Positions 1 to 8,612 are shown, counted from the first letter of the stretch. The stretch: DNA of 64,000 bases from Streptomyces flaveus (GCF_014647675.1 NZ_BMPQ01000004.1:260579-324578), one strand, 5' to 3'. Made by a program: numbers and translations. Notes: generated from the letters alone by a model not told the origin.

Positions 1-849
1 CTCGCCGCCCAGATGGCCTCCACCTTCCAGCGGCAGAGCGGCGGACGGCTCCTGCTCAACGTCGTCACCGGCGGCGAGAGCCACGAGCAGCGCGCCTACG
101 GCGACTTCCTCGACAAGGATGCCCGCTACCGCCGTACCGGCGAATTCCTGCAGATCGTCCGGGAGTTGTGGCAGGGCAAGACCGTCGACCTGTCGGGCGA
201 GCACCTACGGGTCGAGGACGCCACACTGGCCCGGTTGCCCGACCCGGTCCCCGAGGTGTACTTCGGTGGCTCCTCGCCCATCGCCGGCGAGGTCGCCGCA
301 CGCCATGCGGACGTCTACCTCACCTGGGGCGAGCCCCCTGCCGCCGTCGCCGAGAAGATCGCCTGGGTCCGGGCACTGGCAGAGAAGGAGGGCCGCAGCA
401 TCCGCTTCGGCATCCGCCTCCACGTCATCACCCGCGACACCGCCGAGCAGGCGTGGGCCGAGGCCCGGCGGCTGCTGGACGGCTTCGACGCGGAGACCGT
501 AAGGGCCGTGCAAGCGGGTCTGGCCCGCAGCGCGTCCGAGGGACAGCGGCGCATGCTGGCCCTGCACGGCGGCAGCCGGGACGACCTGGAGATCCACCCC
601 AACCTGTGGGCCGGGATCGGGCTGGTGCGGGGAGGCGCCGGCACGGCACTGGTCGGCAGCCACGACGAGGTCGCCGAGCGGATCGTCGAGTACCACCGAC
701 TCGGCATCGACGAGTTCGTGCTCTCCGGCTACCCGCACCTGGAAGAGGCGTACTGGTTCGGCGAGGGCGTGCTGCCCCGGCTGGCCGAGCAGGGCCTGTG
801 GACCCACCCGGTCCGCCCGGAGGCGGGAAAGACGGCAAGGCCCTCTTGA
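1..849 (+). CDS. ssuD: SsuD-type FMNH2-dependent alkanesulfonate monooxygenase, 5' truncated by window edge
   Basis: The frame is open from base 1 (L-A-A-Q-M...), so the true start lies upstream and 282 codons are visible. The luciferase-like motif FQRQSGGRLLLNVVTGG and the late motif PNLWAGIGLVRGGAGTALVG are typical of alkanesulfonate monooxygenases. These enzymes use reduced FMN and O2 to cleave the C-S bond of sulfonates in the cytoplasm, giving an aldehyde and sulfite. The sulfonate-type ABC transporter 2.3 kb downstream and four related monooxygenases fit a sulfur-supply role. The first ATG at base 13 is internal to the conserved motif and is not the start. Family assignment is firm; the exact substrate is inferred. 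Confidence 0.85.
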   Translation, partial: LAAQMASTFQRQSGGRLLLNVVTGGESHEQRAYGDFLDKDARYRRTGEFLQIVRELWQGKTVDLSGEHLRVEDATLARLPDPVPEVYFGGSSPIAGEVAARHADVYLTWGEPPAAVAEKIAWVRALAEKEGRSIRFGIRLHVITRDTAEQAWAEARRLLDGFDAETVRAVQAGLARSASEGQRRMLALHGGSRDDLEIHPNLWAGIGLVRGGAGTALVGSHDEVAERIVEYHRLGIDEFVLSGYPHLEEAYWFGEGVLPRLAEQGLWTHPVRPEAGKTARPS

Positions 850-1075
850 CGTGGCACGCAGACCGCCTGACACTCCAATCAGGTATCCCTAGTGGATTGG
901 TAGGAAATGATGGAGTGTCCGGGGTCGCCCGCCGACCGTGCCGTACGCGCGGCTCGGCCGTCTCTCCTTCTGACCTCCCGCCGCCACATCGATCTCCTGC
1001 GTGTCTGCAGCGCGGCAAGCCCTCTCCCGACGCACCTCTGAGAACCAGAAGCCGGATCCGGACCCAGGGAGACAC

Positions 1076-1993
1076 ATGCCCGCCGCACCCTCGACCTCCG
1101 TCCCGTCCCTCCCCTCTCCGCCGTCGTTCCGGGGCAGGATCGGCTGTGACGCGAGCAGTGGCTACTACGCCGTGTCGCGCCGCTACCGCCTCCACCTCTC
1201 GCTGTCCTGCCCCCACTGTCTGCGGATCGCCATCACCCACAGCCTGCTCGGTCTGGAAGAGACCCTCCCGGTTGCACTGCTGCCGGCCGTGCCCGAAAGC
1301 CCCGACGGCGGACACTCTTCTCTGCGCCCGTTGTACGAGGCCAGCTCGCACCGGCATCCCGGACCGGCCACCGCACCCGTGCTGAGCGACGACTGGACAG
1401 GACGGATCGTCAGCACGCACACGCCGGACATCCTCCGGGACCTGGCCCGGCACTTCGGTGGCGACGGCTCCGACCGGCCCGCCCTCTACCCGCACGGCGA
1501 GGAGGAGGAGATCGAGGCCGTCGGACGCCTCTGCGAGTACCGCATCAACGAAGCCGCACAGCACGCCGGGCAGGCCGACGCCGACGTCACGGTGCGCCGG
1601 ACCGCCCTCGGTTCCCTGCTCCGCGTGCTGGGCTCACTGGAGTGTCGGCTCGCCCACCAGGACTTCATCCTGGGCGACGAAATGACCGCCGCCGACGTGC
1701 AGTTGTGGGTGACCCTGGTGCAACTCGACACCGTTCACCGTCTGCACCTGGACGCCGCCGCGGTCCACGCCATCGCCGACCATCCGCACCTGTGGGCCTA
1801 CGCCAGGCGACTGGCCGCCCACCCCGCCTTCGGCTCCCACCTCGACCTGGACGGCATCGCCCGCAGGCATCATGCGCACTGCCACGGGCTGGAGGCCGCG
1901 GGGGCGGCGGTGCAGATCCTGGACTGGTCCGTGCACAGCACAGGGCGCCGGCCCCTGGCCGGGTTCACCACGGTCGTCGGCAAGGCCGAGTGA
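1076..1993 (+). CDS. Glutathione S-transferase-like protein (glutathionyl-hydroquinone reductase/ECM4-like)
   Basis: This is a 305-residue protein. I chose the ATG at 1076 because AGGGAG lies just upstream (about 1066-1071). The alternative start at 1001 adds a low-complexity extension. The N-terminal part looks like a thioredoxin fold with SCPHCLRIAI, where Xi-class enzymes usually carry CPWAHR. The C-terminal half has GST_C-like helices (FILGDEMTAADVQLWVTLVQ, then HLWAYARRLAAHPAF). The family reduces glutathionyl or other thiol adducts of quinones. Actinomycetes normally use mycothiol rather than glutathione, so the thiol partner is uncertain. The two close cysteines could instead allow a dithiol mechanism (inference). 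Confidence 0.65.
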   Translation: MPAAPSTSVPSLPSPPSFRGRIGCDASSGYYAVSRRYRLHLSLSCPHCLRIAITHSLLGLEETLPVALLPAVPESPDGGHSSLRPLYEASSHRHPGPATAPVLSDDWTGRIVSTHTPDILRDLARHFGGDGSDRPALYPHGEEEEIEAVGRLCEYRINEAAQHAGQADADVTVRRTALGSLLRVLGSLECRLAHQDFILGDEMTAADVQLWVTLVQLDTVHRLHLDAAAVHAIADHPHLWAYARRLAAHPAFGSHLDLDGIARRHHAHCHGLEAAGAAVQILDWSVHSTGRRPLAGFTTVVGKAE

Positions 1994-1995
1994 GT

Positions 1996-2026
1996 CCGGC
2001 CCGGGTGTCAGGCCGGTCCGGGCCGG
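1996..2026. terminator. Convergent hairpin between the GST-like gene and the kinase gene
   Basis: CCGGCCCGG (1996-2004) pairs with CCGGGCCGG (2018-2026) across a 13-base loop. It sits exactly between two converging stop codons. No T-tract is seen, as is common in actinomycete terminators. Confidence 0.5.
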
Positions 2027-2028
2027 GA

Positions 2029-2544
2029 TCATCGCGCGGTGCGAAGACCGTCGACGGCGTCGCGGAGGTCCGCGACGCAGGCGGCGACGTCGCGTCGTGC
2101 GGTGTCGATCACAAGGTGATCCCGGTGCCATGGTTCGTACTCCCGGTCGCGAATGTCGGTCCAGGTGGGCAGGGGCAGGCCGGAGATGTCCGGGGTGCGG
2201 CTGGTCGCCCGCCTCTCGTGCTCGACGGGATCCGAGCAGACGATCTCGATCTCGGCGGCGGGAACACCCGCCAGGTCGGCCACGTCGCGCCAGGCGTCGC
2301 GTGTGACCGCCAACGGGTTCACGGACTCGGCGATGACGGTCAGGCCCTGTCGCAGGTGGTCCTCCGCCAAGGCGTACCCGACCACGTAACCGACCGCGCC
2401 GAGCGGGTGCTGCCCGAGCCCCGACCGCACGATCGCCTGCTCGATGGTGTCGATCCGCACATGGACCGCGTCGAGTTGGCGGGCGAGAGCGCGGGCCAGT
2501 GTTGTCTTACCTGTGGCGGGCAGCCCGCCCATGACGATGAGCAT
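2029..2544 (-). CDS. AAA-type P-loop kinase-like ATPase
   Basis: This is a 171-residue protein that starts with MLIVMGG and a Walker A motif GLPATGKTT at residues 7-15. It is followed by a helix, an acidic residue after RID (about 31-33) and an Arg/lid region (HERRATSRTPD). The size and layout match small zeta-toxin/gluconate-kinase-like P-loop phosphotransferases that phosphorylate a small molecule in the cytoplasm. No substrate can be assigned. It converges with the GST-like gene and stands apart from the sulfur operon downstream. Confidence 0.7.
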   Translation of the reverse strand: MLIVMGGLPATGKTTLARALARQLDAVHVRIDTIEQAIVRSGLGQHPLGAVGYVVGYALAEDHLRQGLTVIAESVNPLAVTRDAWRDVADLAGVPAAEIEIVCSDPVEHERRATSRTPDISGLPLPTWTDIRDREYEPWHRDHLVIDTARRDVAACVADLRDAVDGLRTAR

Positions 2545-2721
2545 GGTTCATGGTGCCGCAGGGGACTGATCGATCCCCACCGATCGGATCGGGCTGCACA
2601 AGGTTGCAACAGACCAGCAATACAGCGGCTGTTGACGAACGGTGCCCCATGCACGGAGCATCGGTTGGAAGGAATGCAACGAGTCGGCGGAGCCATCCGC
2701 GGAGAACAGAGGGGAGTCGCG

Positions 2722-2844
2722 ATGCAGCGCCGTCGGCCGGTGTACGCGTACGACCCGGCCCTCGTTCCGCTCCGCGCCCCGCGCTGGGTCATGCGTCGTC
2801 ACGTCGATCTGCGCCGCGTCAGCAGCGCCATCTGTCACGCCTGA
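2722..2844 (+). CDS. Cysteine-ended leader peptide upstream of sulfur genes
   Basis: This is a 40-codon ORF with a clear GGGGAG box six bases before the ATG at 2722; a shorter start at 2791 would give 17 residues. The C-terminus reads MRRHVDLRRVSSAICHA and ends in Cys-His-Ala before TGA. The RRHVDL...SSA.C pattern is that of short actinobacterial leader peptides found before sulfur-assimilation genes. In mycobacteria, cysteine-rich upstream ORFs of this kind act by cysteine-dependent translational attenuation. Here it lies 165 bases before the TauD remnant and the sulfonate ABC operon. Its regulatory role is inferred from family and position. Confidence 0.7.
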   Translation: MQRRRPVYAYDPALVPLRAPRWVMRRHVDLRRVSSAICHA

Positions 2845-3009
2845 CCGCTCCGGCCGCCCGCACACCGCTTGCGGTCGACGCCGCGTTTCTCGGCCCCTTT
2901 TCGCGCGTCTTCGCGTGTTCCTGACCTCCTCTTGAATTCTTTCCAGCCTTCCCACGGCCGCGCATTCCCACAGCCGTACGCCCGGCCATGACACACGGGA
3001 GATCACCGC
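2845..3009 (+). promoter_or_regulatory. Leader-to-operon region, candidate attenuator
   Basis: This is a 165-base segment between the leader peptide stop and the first gene of the sulfonate operon. It contains C/T-rich and GC-rich stretches that could pair alternatively. I could not settle one defined terminator or anti-terminator by eye, so its role as an attenuator is inferred only from the leader peptide in front of it. Confidence 0.3.
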
Positions 3010-3192
3010 ATGCCCGTCCTCGTCGAAAACACGCTCACCGTCCGCCCTGTCGCGGGCCGCATCGGCGCCGACATCTCCGGCGTCGACCTCTCCCGGCCTC
3101 TGTCGCCCGAGGAGGTACCGGACGGCCGCGAGTCCGAGCTGATATCCGGCAGGCCGTTCACGGCGGACCACCGGGTCGTGGTCAGCGCCTGA
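3010..3192 (+). pseudogene. TauD/TfdA dioxygenase remnant with internal in-frame deletion
   Basis: The 60-codon ORF begins like an alpha-ketoglutarate-dependent taurine/sulfonate dioxygenase (LTVRPVAGRIGADISGVDLS). After about residue 37 it jumps to a segment resembling the extreme C-terminus of the same family (PDGRESELISGRPF). A full-length member is close to 300 residues and carries an HxD...H iron site, none of which remains. An internal in-frame deletion is the simplest reading. Its stop overlaps the ATG of the next gene by one base, so it may still serve to couple translation into the ABC operon. Confidence 0.65.
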
Positions 3193-4283
3193 TGTTCACA
3201 GTCACAGCCATGCGTACCGCACCACTCCAGGCGGCCACAGCGGCCGCGGCCGTGTCTCTGCTGCTGGCCGGCTGCCAGAACTCCGGGGCCGCTGCCGGAG
3301 GCACGGACACCGCCCCTATCAAGGCCAGGATTCCGAAGACCGTGTCAGCCGATACGTCCATCACCGTGGGAGCGCCCGATCTCAAGGTGGCACTGAAGCT
3401 GTCCGGGCAGCTCGACAAGCTGCCGTTCACCGTCAAATGGGCCAACCTCCAGGGCGGACCGCAGTGCTCCGAGGCGTTTCGCGCCGGCTCTCTCGATCTG
3501 TGCTCGGCCGCGGAGATCCCCTCCATCCACGCCCACTGGACCGGACTGGACACCAGGCTGGTGGCGGCCAGGTTCCGCAAGGCCCCGCTCGACCACCCCA
3601 CCTACGAGCTCGGCATCGCGCCCGGCGCGAACATCGACACCCTCAAGGACCTGCGTGGCAAGAAGATCGCGTACAGCCCGGGACAGGCGCAGGGCGCCCT
3701 CGTCCTGCGCATCCTGGCCAAGGCCGGGCTCACCAAGGAGGACGTACAGCTGGTCGAACTGCCCAGTACCGGGGACGTCTATCCGACCGCGCTGAGCAGC
3801 CGTCAGGTGGACGCGGCGCCTATCGGTGACGTCAACATCAGGCGCTATCCGGCGAAGTACGGCAAGGACGGGGCCAGAACCATCCAGCACGGGCTGCGCG
3901 ACGACCCCGAACATCTGTGGGCGCCGGCCGAGTCCGTGAAGGACCCGCAGAAGGCGGCCGCCATCAGAGAGCTGGTCGAGGTCTGGGCACGGGCGCAGAT
4001 CTGGATCGACAAGCACCCGAAGGAATGGATCGAGGGCTACTACGTGAAGGACCAGGGCCTGACCCACGAAGACGGCGCGTATCTGGTCGAGCAGAGCGGT
4101 CATCCGGACATCCCGGCGGACTGGACGCCGGCCATCGGCCGCCAGCAGAAGACGGTCGACCTGCTGGCCAAGGAGACGGGCCAGGAGAAGTTCGACGCCT
4201 CGATCCTCTTCGACCGGCGGTACGAGTCGGTCGCGGCCCGTGCGATTGCGGCTGAGGCGCCGACAGAGCGGGAGCGCCCATGA
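3192..4283 (+). CDS. ssuA: Sulfonate/nitrate-type ABC transporter substrate-binding lipoprotein
   Basis: This encodes 363 residues from the ATG at 3192 (TGATG overlap with the TauD remnant) or 357 from the ATG at 3210. The N-terminus is a lipoprotein signal with the lipobox LLAG-C, Cys28 or Cys22 depending on the start. The body matches SsuA/NrtA-like periplasmic-binding folds, with an early VKWANLQGGPQCSEAF and a central DLRGKKIAYSPGQAQGALVL. It would be anchored outside the membrane and deliver an aliphatic sulfonate or related anion to the permease encoded next. The ligand is inferred from context with ssuD-like and TauD-like genes. Confidence 0.8.
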   Translation: MFTVTAMRTAPLQAATAAAAVSLLLAGCQNSGAAAGGTDTAPIKARIPKTVSADTSITVGAPDLKVALKLSGQLDKLPFTVKWANLQGGPQCSEAFRAGSLDLCSAAEIPSIHAHWTGLDTRLVAARFRKAPLDHPTYELGIAPGANIDTLKDLRGKKIAYSPGQAQGALVLRILAKAGLTKEDVQLVELPSTGDVYPTALSSRQVDAAPIGDVNIRRYPAKYGKDGARTIQHGLRDDPEHLWAPAESVKDPQKAAAIRELVEVWARAQIWIDKHPKEWIEGYYVKDQGLTHEDGAYLVEQSGHPDIPADWTPAIGRQQKTVDLLAKETGQEKFDASILFDRRYESVAARAIAAEAPTERERP

Positions 4284-5167
4284 GTACCGGACTCTCCAAA
4301 GAGAGGCTGGCACCGGCCAAGCCCGCTGACGCTGCCCCCGAGCCGTCGCCGGAGAGGGAGACTCCGGTGCCTGTGGCCCGGCTGCGCCCCCGTCGGCGGC
4401 TCGGTCCGGGCCGCCCCATCCCGTACGGCTGGGCTCTCGGCCCGTTGCTGCTGCTCGCCGTCTGGTCGGTTGGTTCGGCCGCCGGTCTCATCGATCCGCG
4501 GAACATATCCGAACCGTGGACGGTGGTCACCACGGCGAACGACCTCATCGCCCAAGGCAGGCTGCAGTCCAGCCTGTGGACATCGGCGCAGCGGGTCCTC
4601 ATCGGGCTGCTGTCCGGCGTGGCGGCCGGGCTCGTCCTGGCCCTGGTCTCCGGCCTCAGCAGGCTCGGTGAAGCAGTGATCGACGGCCCGGTACAGATCA
4701 AGCGGGCCATTCCCTCGCTGGCACTGATCCCGCTGCTGATCCTGTGGTTCGGCATCGGCGAGTCCATGAAGATCATCACGATCGCGCTGGCGGTCCTCGT
4801 CCCCGTCTACATCCACACCCACAACGGGCTGCGCACCATCGACAGCCGGTATGTCGAACTGGCCGAGACCGTACGGCTGCGGCGGCGTGAGTTCCTGCGC
4901 CATGTGGTGATCCCCGGGGCGCTGCCCGGCTTCCTGCTCGGCATGCGCTTCGCCGTCACCAACGCCTGGCTGGCCCTGGTCGTCGTCGAGCAGGTCAACG
5001 CCACCAGCGGCATCGGCTACATGATGGAGCTGGCGCGGACGTACGGCCAGACCGAGATCATCATCGTCGGCCTGGTCGTGTACGGGCTCCTCGGCCTCGT
5101 ATCGGACGGAGCGGTGCGGCTGGCCGAGAGGAGGGCGCTGTCATGGCGACGCACACTGGCCGGCTGA
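4280..5167 (+). CDS. ssuC: Sulfonate-type ABC transporter permease
   Basis: This is a 295-residue protein whose ATG overlaps the previous stop (ATGA). A basic, proline-rich N-terminus is followed by about six hydrophobic segments. The permease signature region around ELAETVRLRRREFLRHVVIPGALPGFLLG (EAA loop) contacts the ATPase. The layout is that of SsuC/TauC/NrtB inner-membrane components. It forms a translationally coupled operon with the binding protein and the ATPase. Confidence 0.85.
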   Translation: MSTGLSKERLAPAKPADAAPEPSPERETPVPVARLRPRRRLGPGRPIPYGWALGPLLLLAVWSVGSAAGLIDPRNISEPWTVVTTANDLIAQGRLQSSLWTSAQRVLIGLLSGVAAGLVLALVSGLSRLGEAVIDGPVQIKRAIPSLALIPLLILWFGIGESMKIITIALAVLVPVYIHTHNGLRTIDSRYVELAETVRLRRREFLRHVVIPGALPGFLLGMRFAVTNAWLALVVVEQVNATSGIGYMMELARTYGQTEIIIVGLVVYGLLGLVSDGAVRLAERRALSWRRTLAG

Positions 5168-5949
5168 CCGGGACGAACGCGGCAACCGTCGCGGAGGAGC
5201 GCCCGGCGGTCCGTATCGAAGGGCTGGTACGCGCCTTCGGGGACCGGAGGGTGCTCGACGGGCTCGATCTGACCATCCGTCCGGGGGAGTTCGTGGCCCT
5301 GCTCGGCCGCAGCGGCTCCGGCAAGAGCACCCTGCTGCGGGCGCTGGCGGGACTCGATCACGCGCTCACCGGGGCCGGCGAGCTGAGCGTGCCCGACCAT
5401 GCCTCGGTGGTGTTCCAGGACGCCCGGCTGCTGCCGTGGAAACGCGTCCTGGGCAATGTCGTACTGGGACTTGACGGGCCGGATGCCGTCGAGCGCGGAA
5501 CGGCGGCACTCGCGGAGGTCGGTCTCGCCGGGCGGGAGCGGGCCTGGCCCGTCGAACTCTCCGGCGGCGAGCAGCAGCGGGTGTCCCTGGCGCGTTCCCT
5601 GGTACGCGAACCCCAACTCCTTCTCGCCGACGAGCCGTTCGGCGCACTCGACGCGCTGACCCGGATCCGGATGCACGCGCTGCTGCGGCGGCTGTGCGAG
5701 CGGCACCGGCCGGCGGTGCTGCTGGTGACCCATGACGTGGACGAGGCGATCGTGCTCGCCGACCGGGTCGCGGTTCTGGACGAAGGCAGGATCGCGGCCG
5801 ACCTCACCGTGGACCTCCCGCCACCGCGCCACCACGGCGACCCGGAGTACACCGTCCTCCGCGACCGCCTGCTGGGCCTGCTCGGCGTCGATCAGCTGGA
5901 CCAGATCGACCAGCCGGACCAGACCGACCCGGACGAGACCGTGCGATGA
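5143..5949 (+). CDS. ssuB: Sulfonate-type ABC transporter ATP-binding protein
   Basis: This is a 268-residue protein that overlaps the permease gene by 25 bases. Motifs in order are Walker A GRSGSGKST (55-63), Q-loop Gln92 in VVFQDARLLPW, signature LSGGEQQR (139-146), Walker B LLLADEP (159-165), and a switch His in LLVTHDVDEA near residue 200. QDARLLPW is characteristic of the SsuB/TauB/NrtD group. The C-terminal tail is rich in Asp/Gln/Pro (DQLDQIDQPDQTDPDE), a low-complexity run of unknown meaning. It energises sulfonate uptake. Confidence 0.88.
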   Translation: MATHTGRLTGTNAATVAEERPAVRIEGLVRAFGDRRVLDGLDLTIRPGEFVALLGRSGSGKSTLLRALAGLDHALTGAGELSVPDHASVVFQDARLLPWKRVLGNVVLGLDGPDAVERGTAALAEVGLAGRERAWPVELSGGEQQRVSLARSLVREPQLLLADEPFGALDALTRIRMHALLRRLCERHRPAVLLVTHDVDEAIVLADRVAVLDEGRIAADLTVDLPPPRHHGDPEYTVLRDRLLGLLGVDQLDQIDQPDQTDPDETVR

Positions 5950-5993
5950 CCCGCCGGCCCATCAACAACCACCCCACCTGCGAAGGAACTCAC

Positions 5994-7253
5994 GTGAGAC
6001 CGCTCCGCCTCCGCCCCGCCCTGATCACGCTCTCCTCGGCGGCCCTGCTGGCCACCGCGACGGCGACCCCTCCCGCCGCCGCCTCGCCCGCCCCGGCGCG
6101 CGCCTCGGTGGCTCTCGACTGGTACGACACCACGGCGGAGACCATCGCGGCAGCCGGTGCACCGACCCAGGTCACCAACAGCCGTACCTGGGCGATCAGT
6201 TGGCTCGCGGCAGCGCGGGCCGCCCGGCAGGTGCCCGCGGGGATCGACCGCGGTGACCGCGGCGACTTCCAGGACGCCGCGCTCGCCTCGGCGGTGCACC
6301 ACTCCCTGACCGCGCTGGCGCCCGGCCGTACCGAGCAGCTGGACACCGCGCTGCGTCAGACCCTGGAGACAATCCCCGACGGCCCCGCCGAGGACCAGGG
6401 CGTGGCGGCCGGCGAACAGCAGGCCCGGCTCGCGCTGGCCTCCCGCGAGGGCGACGGCCTCGACCCGGAGTCGGTGAACGCGCCCTTCCCGGTGCCGCAG
6501 CCCGCGCCCGGCGTGTGGCAGCCGACGCCGCCCTCGAACGCCCCGGCCACGCAGTACGGCAACCGTCTCGCGCGGCCCTTCGCACTGGAGCAGGCCAACC
6601 AGTTCCGCCTGGGCCCGCCGCCCGCGCTGGACTCCGCCCGCTACCGGTCCGAGCTGGCCGAGGTGCGTACGTACGGCGCGAAGGACAGCACGCGACGCAC
6701 CACACGGCAGACGGAGACAGCCACCTTCTGGCTGGGCTCCTCACTGACCCTCTACACCGAACCGCTGCGCGTCGCGCTGGCCCGGTCCTCCGCATCCTCC
6801 GCACAGCAGGCGGAGCTGGTGGCCCTGTTCCACATCGCCCTGGTCGACACCCAGATCGCCACCTCCGACACCAAGTACGCCTACCTGCGCTGGCGTCCGG
6901 TCACCGCGATCCGCACCGGGGAGATCGCCCCCGACCCGGCATGGACCCCGCTGCACGACACACCGGCCCACCCCGACTACCCCAGCGGTCACAACACCTA
7001 CTCGGGAGCGGCGGAGGCGGTGCTCACCGCGCTGGTCGGGCCGCGCACCGCCCCGTTCGACCTGACCAGCCCCACCGCGCCGGGCGTGACCCGCACCTAC
7101 ACGAGCTGGCACCGGTTGACGATCGAGAACGTGGACGCCCGGGTCTACTCGGGCATCCACACCCGCTCCGCCGACGAGGCCGGAGTCAGGCTCGGCACAG
7201 ACGTGGCCAGGTACGTCCTGCGCCACGCCGAGCAGCTGTTCGGTACGGGGTGA
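5994..7253 (+). CDS. Secreted PAP2 / vanadium-dependent haloperoxidase superfamily protein
   Basis: I chose GTG at 5994 (419 residues) because GAAGGA lies six bases upstream; an in-frame ATG at 5946 overlaps the ssuB stop. The N-terminus is a Sec-type signal peptide ending near AAASPAPA. The vanadate/phosphate pocket motifs are present in order: KYAYLRWRPVTAIR (Lys and Arg), PSGHNTYSGAAEAV, and ARVYSGIHTRSADEAG. The family comprises either vanadium haloperoxidases, which oxidise halides with H2O2, or acid phosphatases. Sequence alone does not separate these. Its place between the sulfonate transporter and monooxygenases suggests co-regulation under nutrient limitation (inference). Confidence 0.75.
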   Translation: MRPLRLRPALITLSSAALLATATATPPAAASPAPARASVALDWYDTTAETIAAAGAPTQVTNSRTWAISWLAAARAARQVPAGIDRGDRGDFQDAALASAVHHSLTALAPGRTEQLDTALRQTLETIPDGPAEDQGVAAGEQQARLALASREGDGLDPESVNAPFPVPQPAPGVWQPTPPSNAPATQYGNRLARPFALEQANQFRLGPPPALDSARYRSELAEVRTYGAKDSTRRTTRQTETATFWLGSSLTLYTEPLRVALARSSASSAQQAELVALFHIALVDTQIATSDTKYAYLRWRPVTAIRTGEIAPDPAWTPLHDTPAHPDYPSGHNTYSGAAEAVLTALVGPRTAPFDLTSPTAPGVTRTYTSWHRLTIENVDARVYSGIHTRSADEAGVRLGTDVARYVLRHAEQLFGTG

Positions 7254-7344
7254 GCCGCGTTCGTGGCGGCGAAGCCCAGGCCACATCGAGCACGCGCCGC
7301 GCGGGCCGGTGATCTCGTACGTACCTCCAGGAAGGCACCCACCC

Positions 7345-8592
7345 GTGTCCTCAGCACCCTCCTCTCCGCTGCACCTCGCCGTCGCCCTCGACGGCACCGG
7401 CTGGCATCCGGCCTCCTGGCGTGAGCCGGTGGCCCGTCCCCGGGATCTGTTCGCCGCCGGCTACTGGGCCGATCTGGTCGCCGAGGCCGAGCGCGGCCTG
7501 CTCGACTTCGTGACCTTCGAGGACGGCCTGGGCCTGCAGTCCTCCCACTTCCTGGAACCGGACGGCCGCACCGACCAGGTCCGCGGTCGCCTGGACGCCG
7601 TCCTCCTCGCAGCCCGCATCGCCCCGCTGACCCGGCACATAGGCCTGGTCCCGACCACGGTGGTCACCCACACGGAGCCGTTCCACATCTCCAAGGCCAT
7701 CGCCACCCTCGACTACGTCAGCACCGGCCGCGCGGGCCTGCGGGTGCAGATCACCGCCCGCCCCAACGAGGCCGCGCACTTCGGTCGCCGCACGATCCCA
7801 CCCATCGACACGTACGACAGCCCCGTGGTGACCGGCCTCTTCGACGAGGCCGCCGACTACGTGGAGGTCGTACGCAGGCTCTGGGACAGCTGGGAGGACG
7901 ACGCGGAGATCCGGGACGCCGCCACCGGGCGTTTCATCGACCGCGACAAGCTGCACTACATCGACTTCGAGGGCAGGCACTTCAGCGTGAAGGGCCCGTC
8001 CATCACCCCGCGCCCGCCGCAGGGCCAGCCCGTCGTCACCGCCCTCGCCCACCAGACCGTCCCGTACCGGCTGGTGGCCCGCCAGGCCGACATCGGCTAC
8101 GTCACCCCGCATGACGCCGGTCAGGCCCGCGCGATCGTCGCGGAGATCCGAGCCGAGCAGGAGGCGGCCGGACGGGCGGACGAGCCGCTGCATGTCTTCG
8201 GTGACCTGGTGGTCTTCCTGGACGACGACCCGGCCGCCGCCACCGCCCGACGCGAGCGTCTCAACGCCCTCGCCGGATCCCCGTACACCAGCGACGCCCG
8301 CATCTTCACCGGTACGCCCTCCCAACTCGCCGACCTGCTCCAGGAGTTGCAGTCGGCCGGGCTGAGCGGCTTCCGGCTGCGCCCCGCCGTCCTCGGCCAC
8401 GACCTCCCGGCGATCACCCGGGGCCTGGTCCCCGAGCTCCAGCGCCGGGGTGCCTTCCGCCGTGCCTACGAGGCCGACACGCTGCGCGGACTGCTGGGCC
8501 TGGCCCGCCCCGCCAACCGCTACTCCCCCAAGCTCTCGGCTTCGCTCGAGCCCGGGGGGACCCCCACCGCTTCCACTGCTGTCACCGCCTGA
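7345..8592 (+). CDS. LLM-class flavin-dependent monooxygenase (NtaA/SnaA/DszA-like)
   Basis: This is a 415-residue protein. GTG at 7345 is preferred because AGGAAGG lies about nine bases upstream; a GTG at 7309 would also be in frame. The N-terminus LHLAVALDGTGWHPASW and the motif LDYVSTGRAGLRVQITARP are typical of the two-component luciferase-like monooxygenases of the nitrilotriacetate/dibenzothiophene-sulfone group. These use FMNH2 from a separate reductase. It is the first of four consecutive genes of this superfamily, so the unit probably attacks several organosulfur substrates. Confidence 0.8.
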   Translation: MSSAPSSPLHLAVALDGTGWHPASWREPVARPRDLFAAGYWADLVAEAERGLLDFVTFEDGLGLQSSHFLEPDGRTDQVRGRLDAVLLAARIAPLTRHIGLVPTTVVTHTEPFHISKAIATLDYVSTGRAGLRVQITARPNEAAHFGRRTIPPIDTYDSPVVTGLFDEAADYVEVVRRLWDSWEDDAEIRDAATGRFIDRDKLHYIDFEGRHFSVKGPSITPRPPQGQPVVTALAHQTVPYRLVARQADIGYVTPHDAGQARAIVAEIRAEQEAAGRADEPLHVFGDLVVFLDDDPAAATARRERLNALAGSPYTSDARIFTGTPSQLADLLQELQSAGLSGFRLRPAVLGHDLPAITRGLVPELQRRGAFRRAYEADTLRGLLGLARPANRYSPKLSASLEPGGTPTASTAVTA

Positions 8593-8612
8593 GCCGGAGG
8601 GCCCGTACGACC

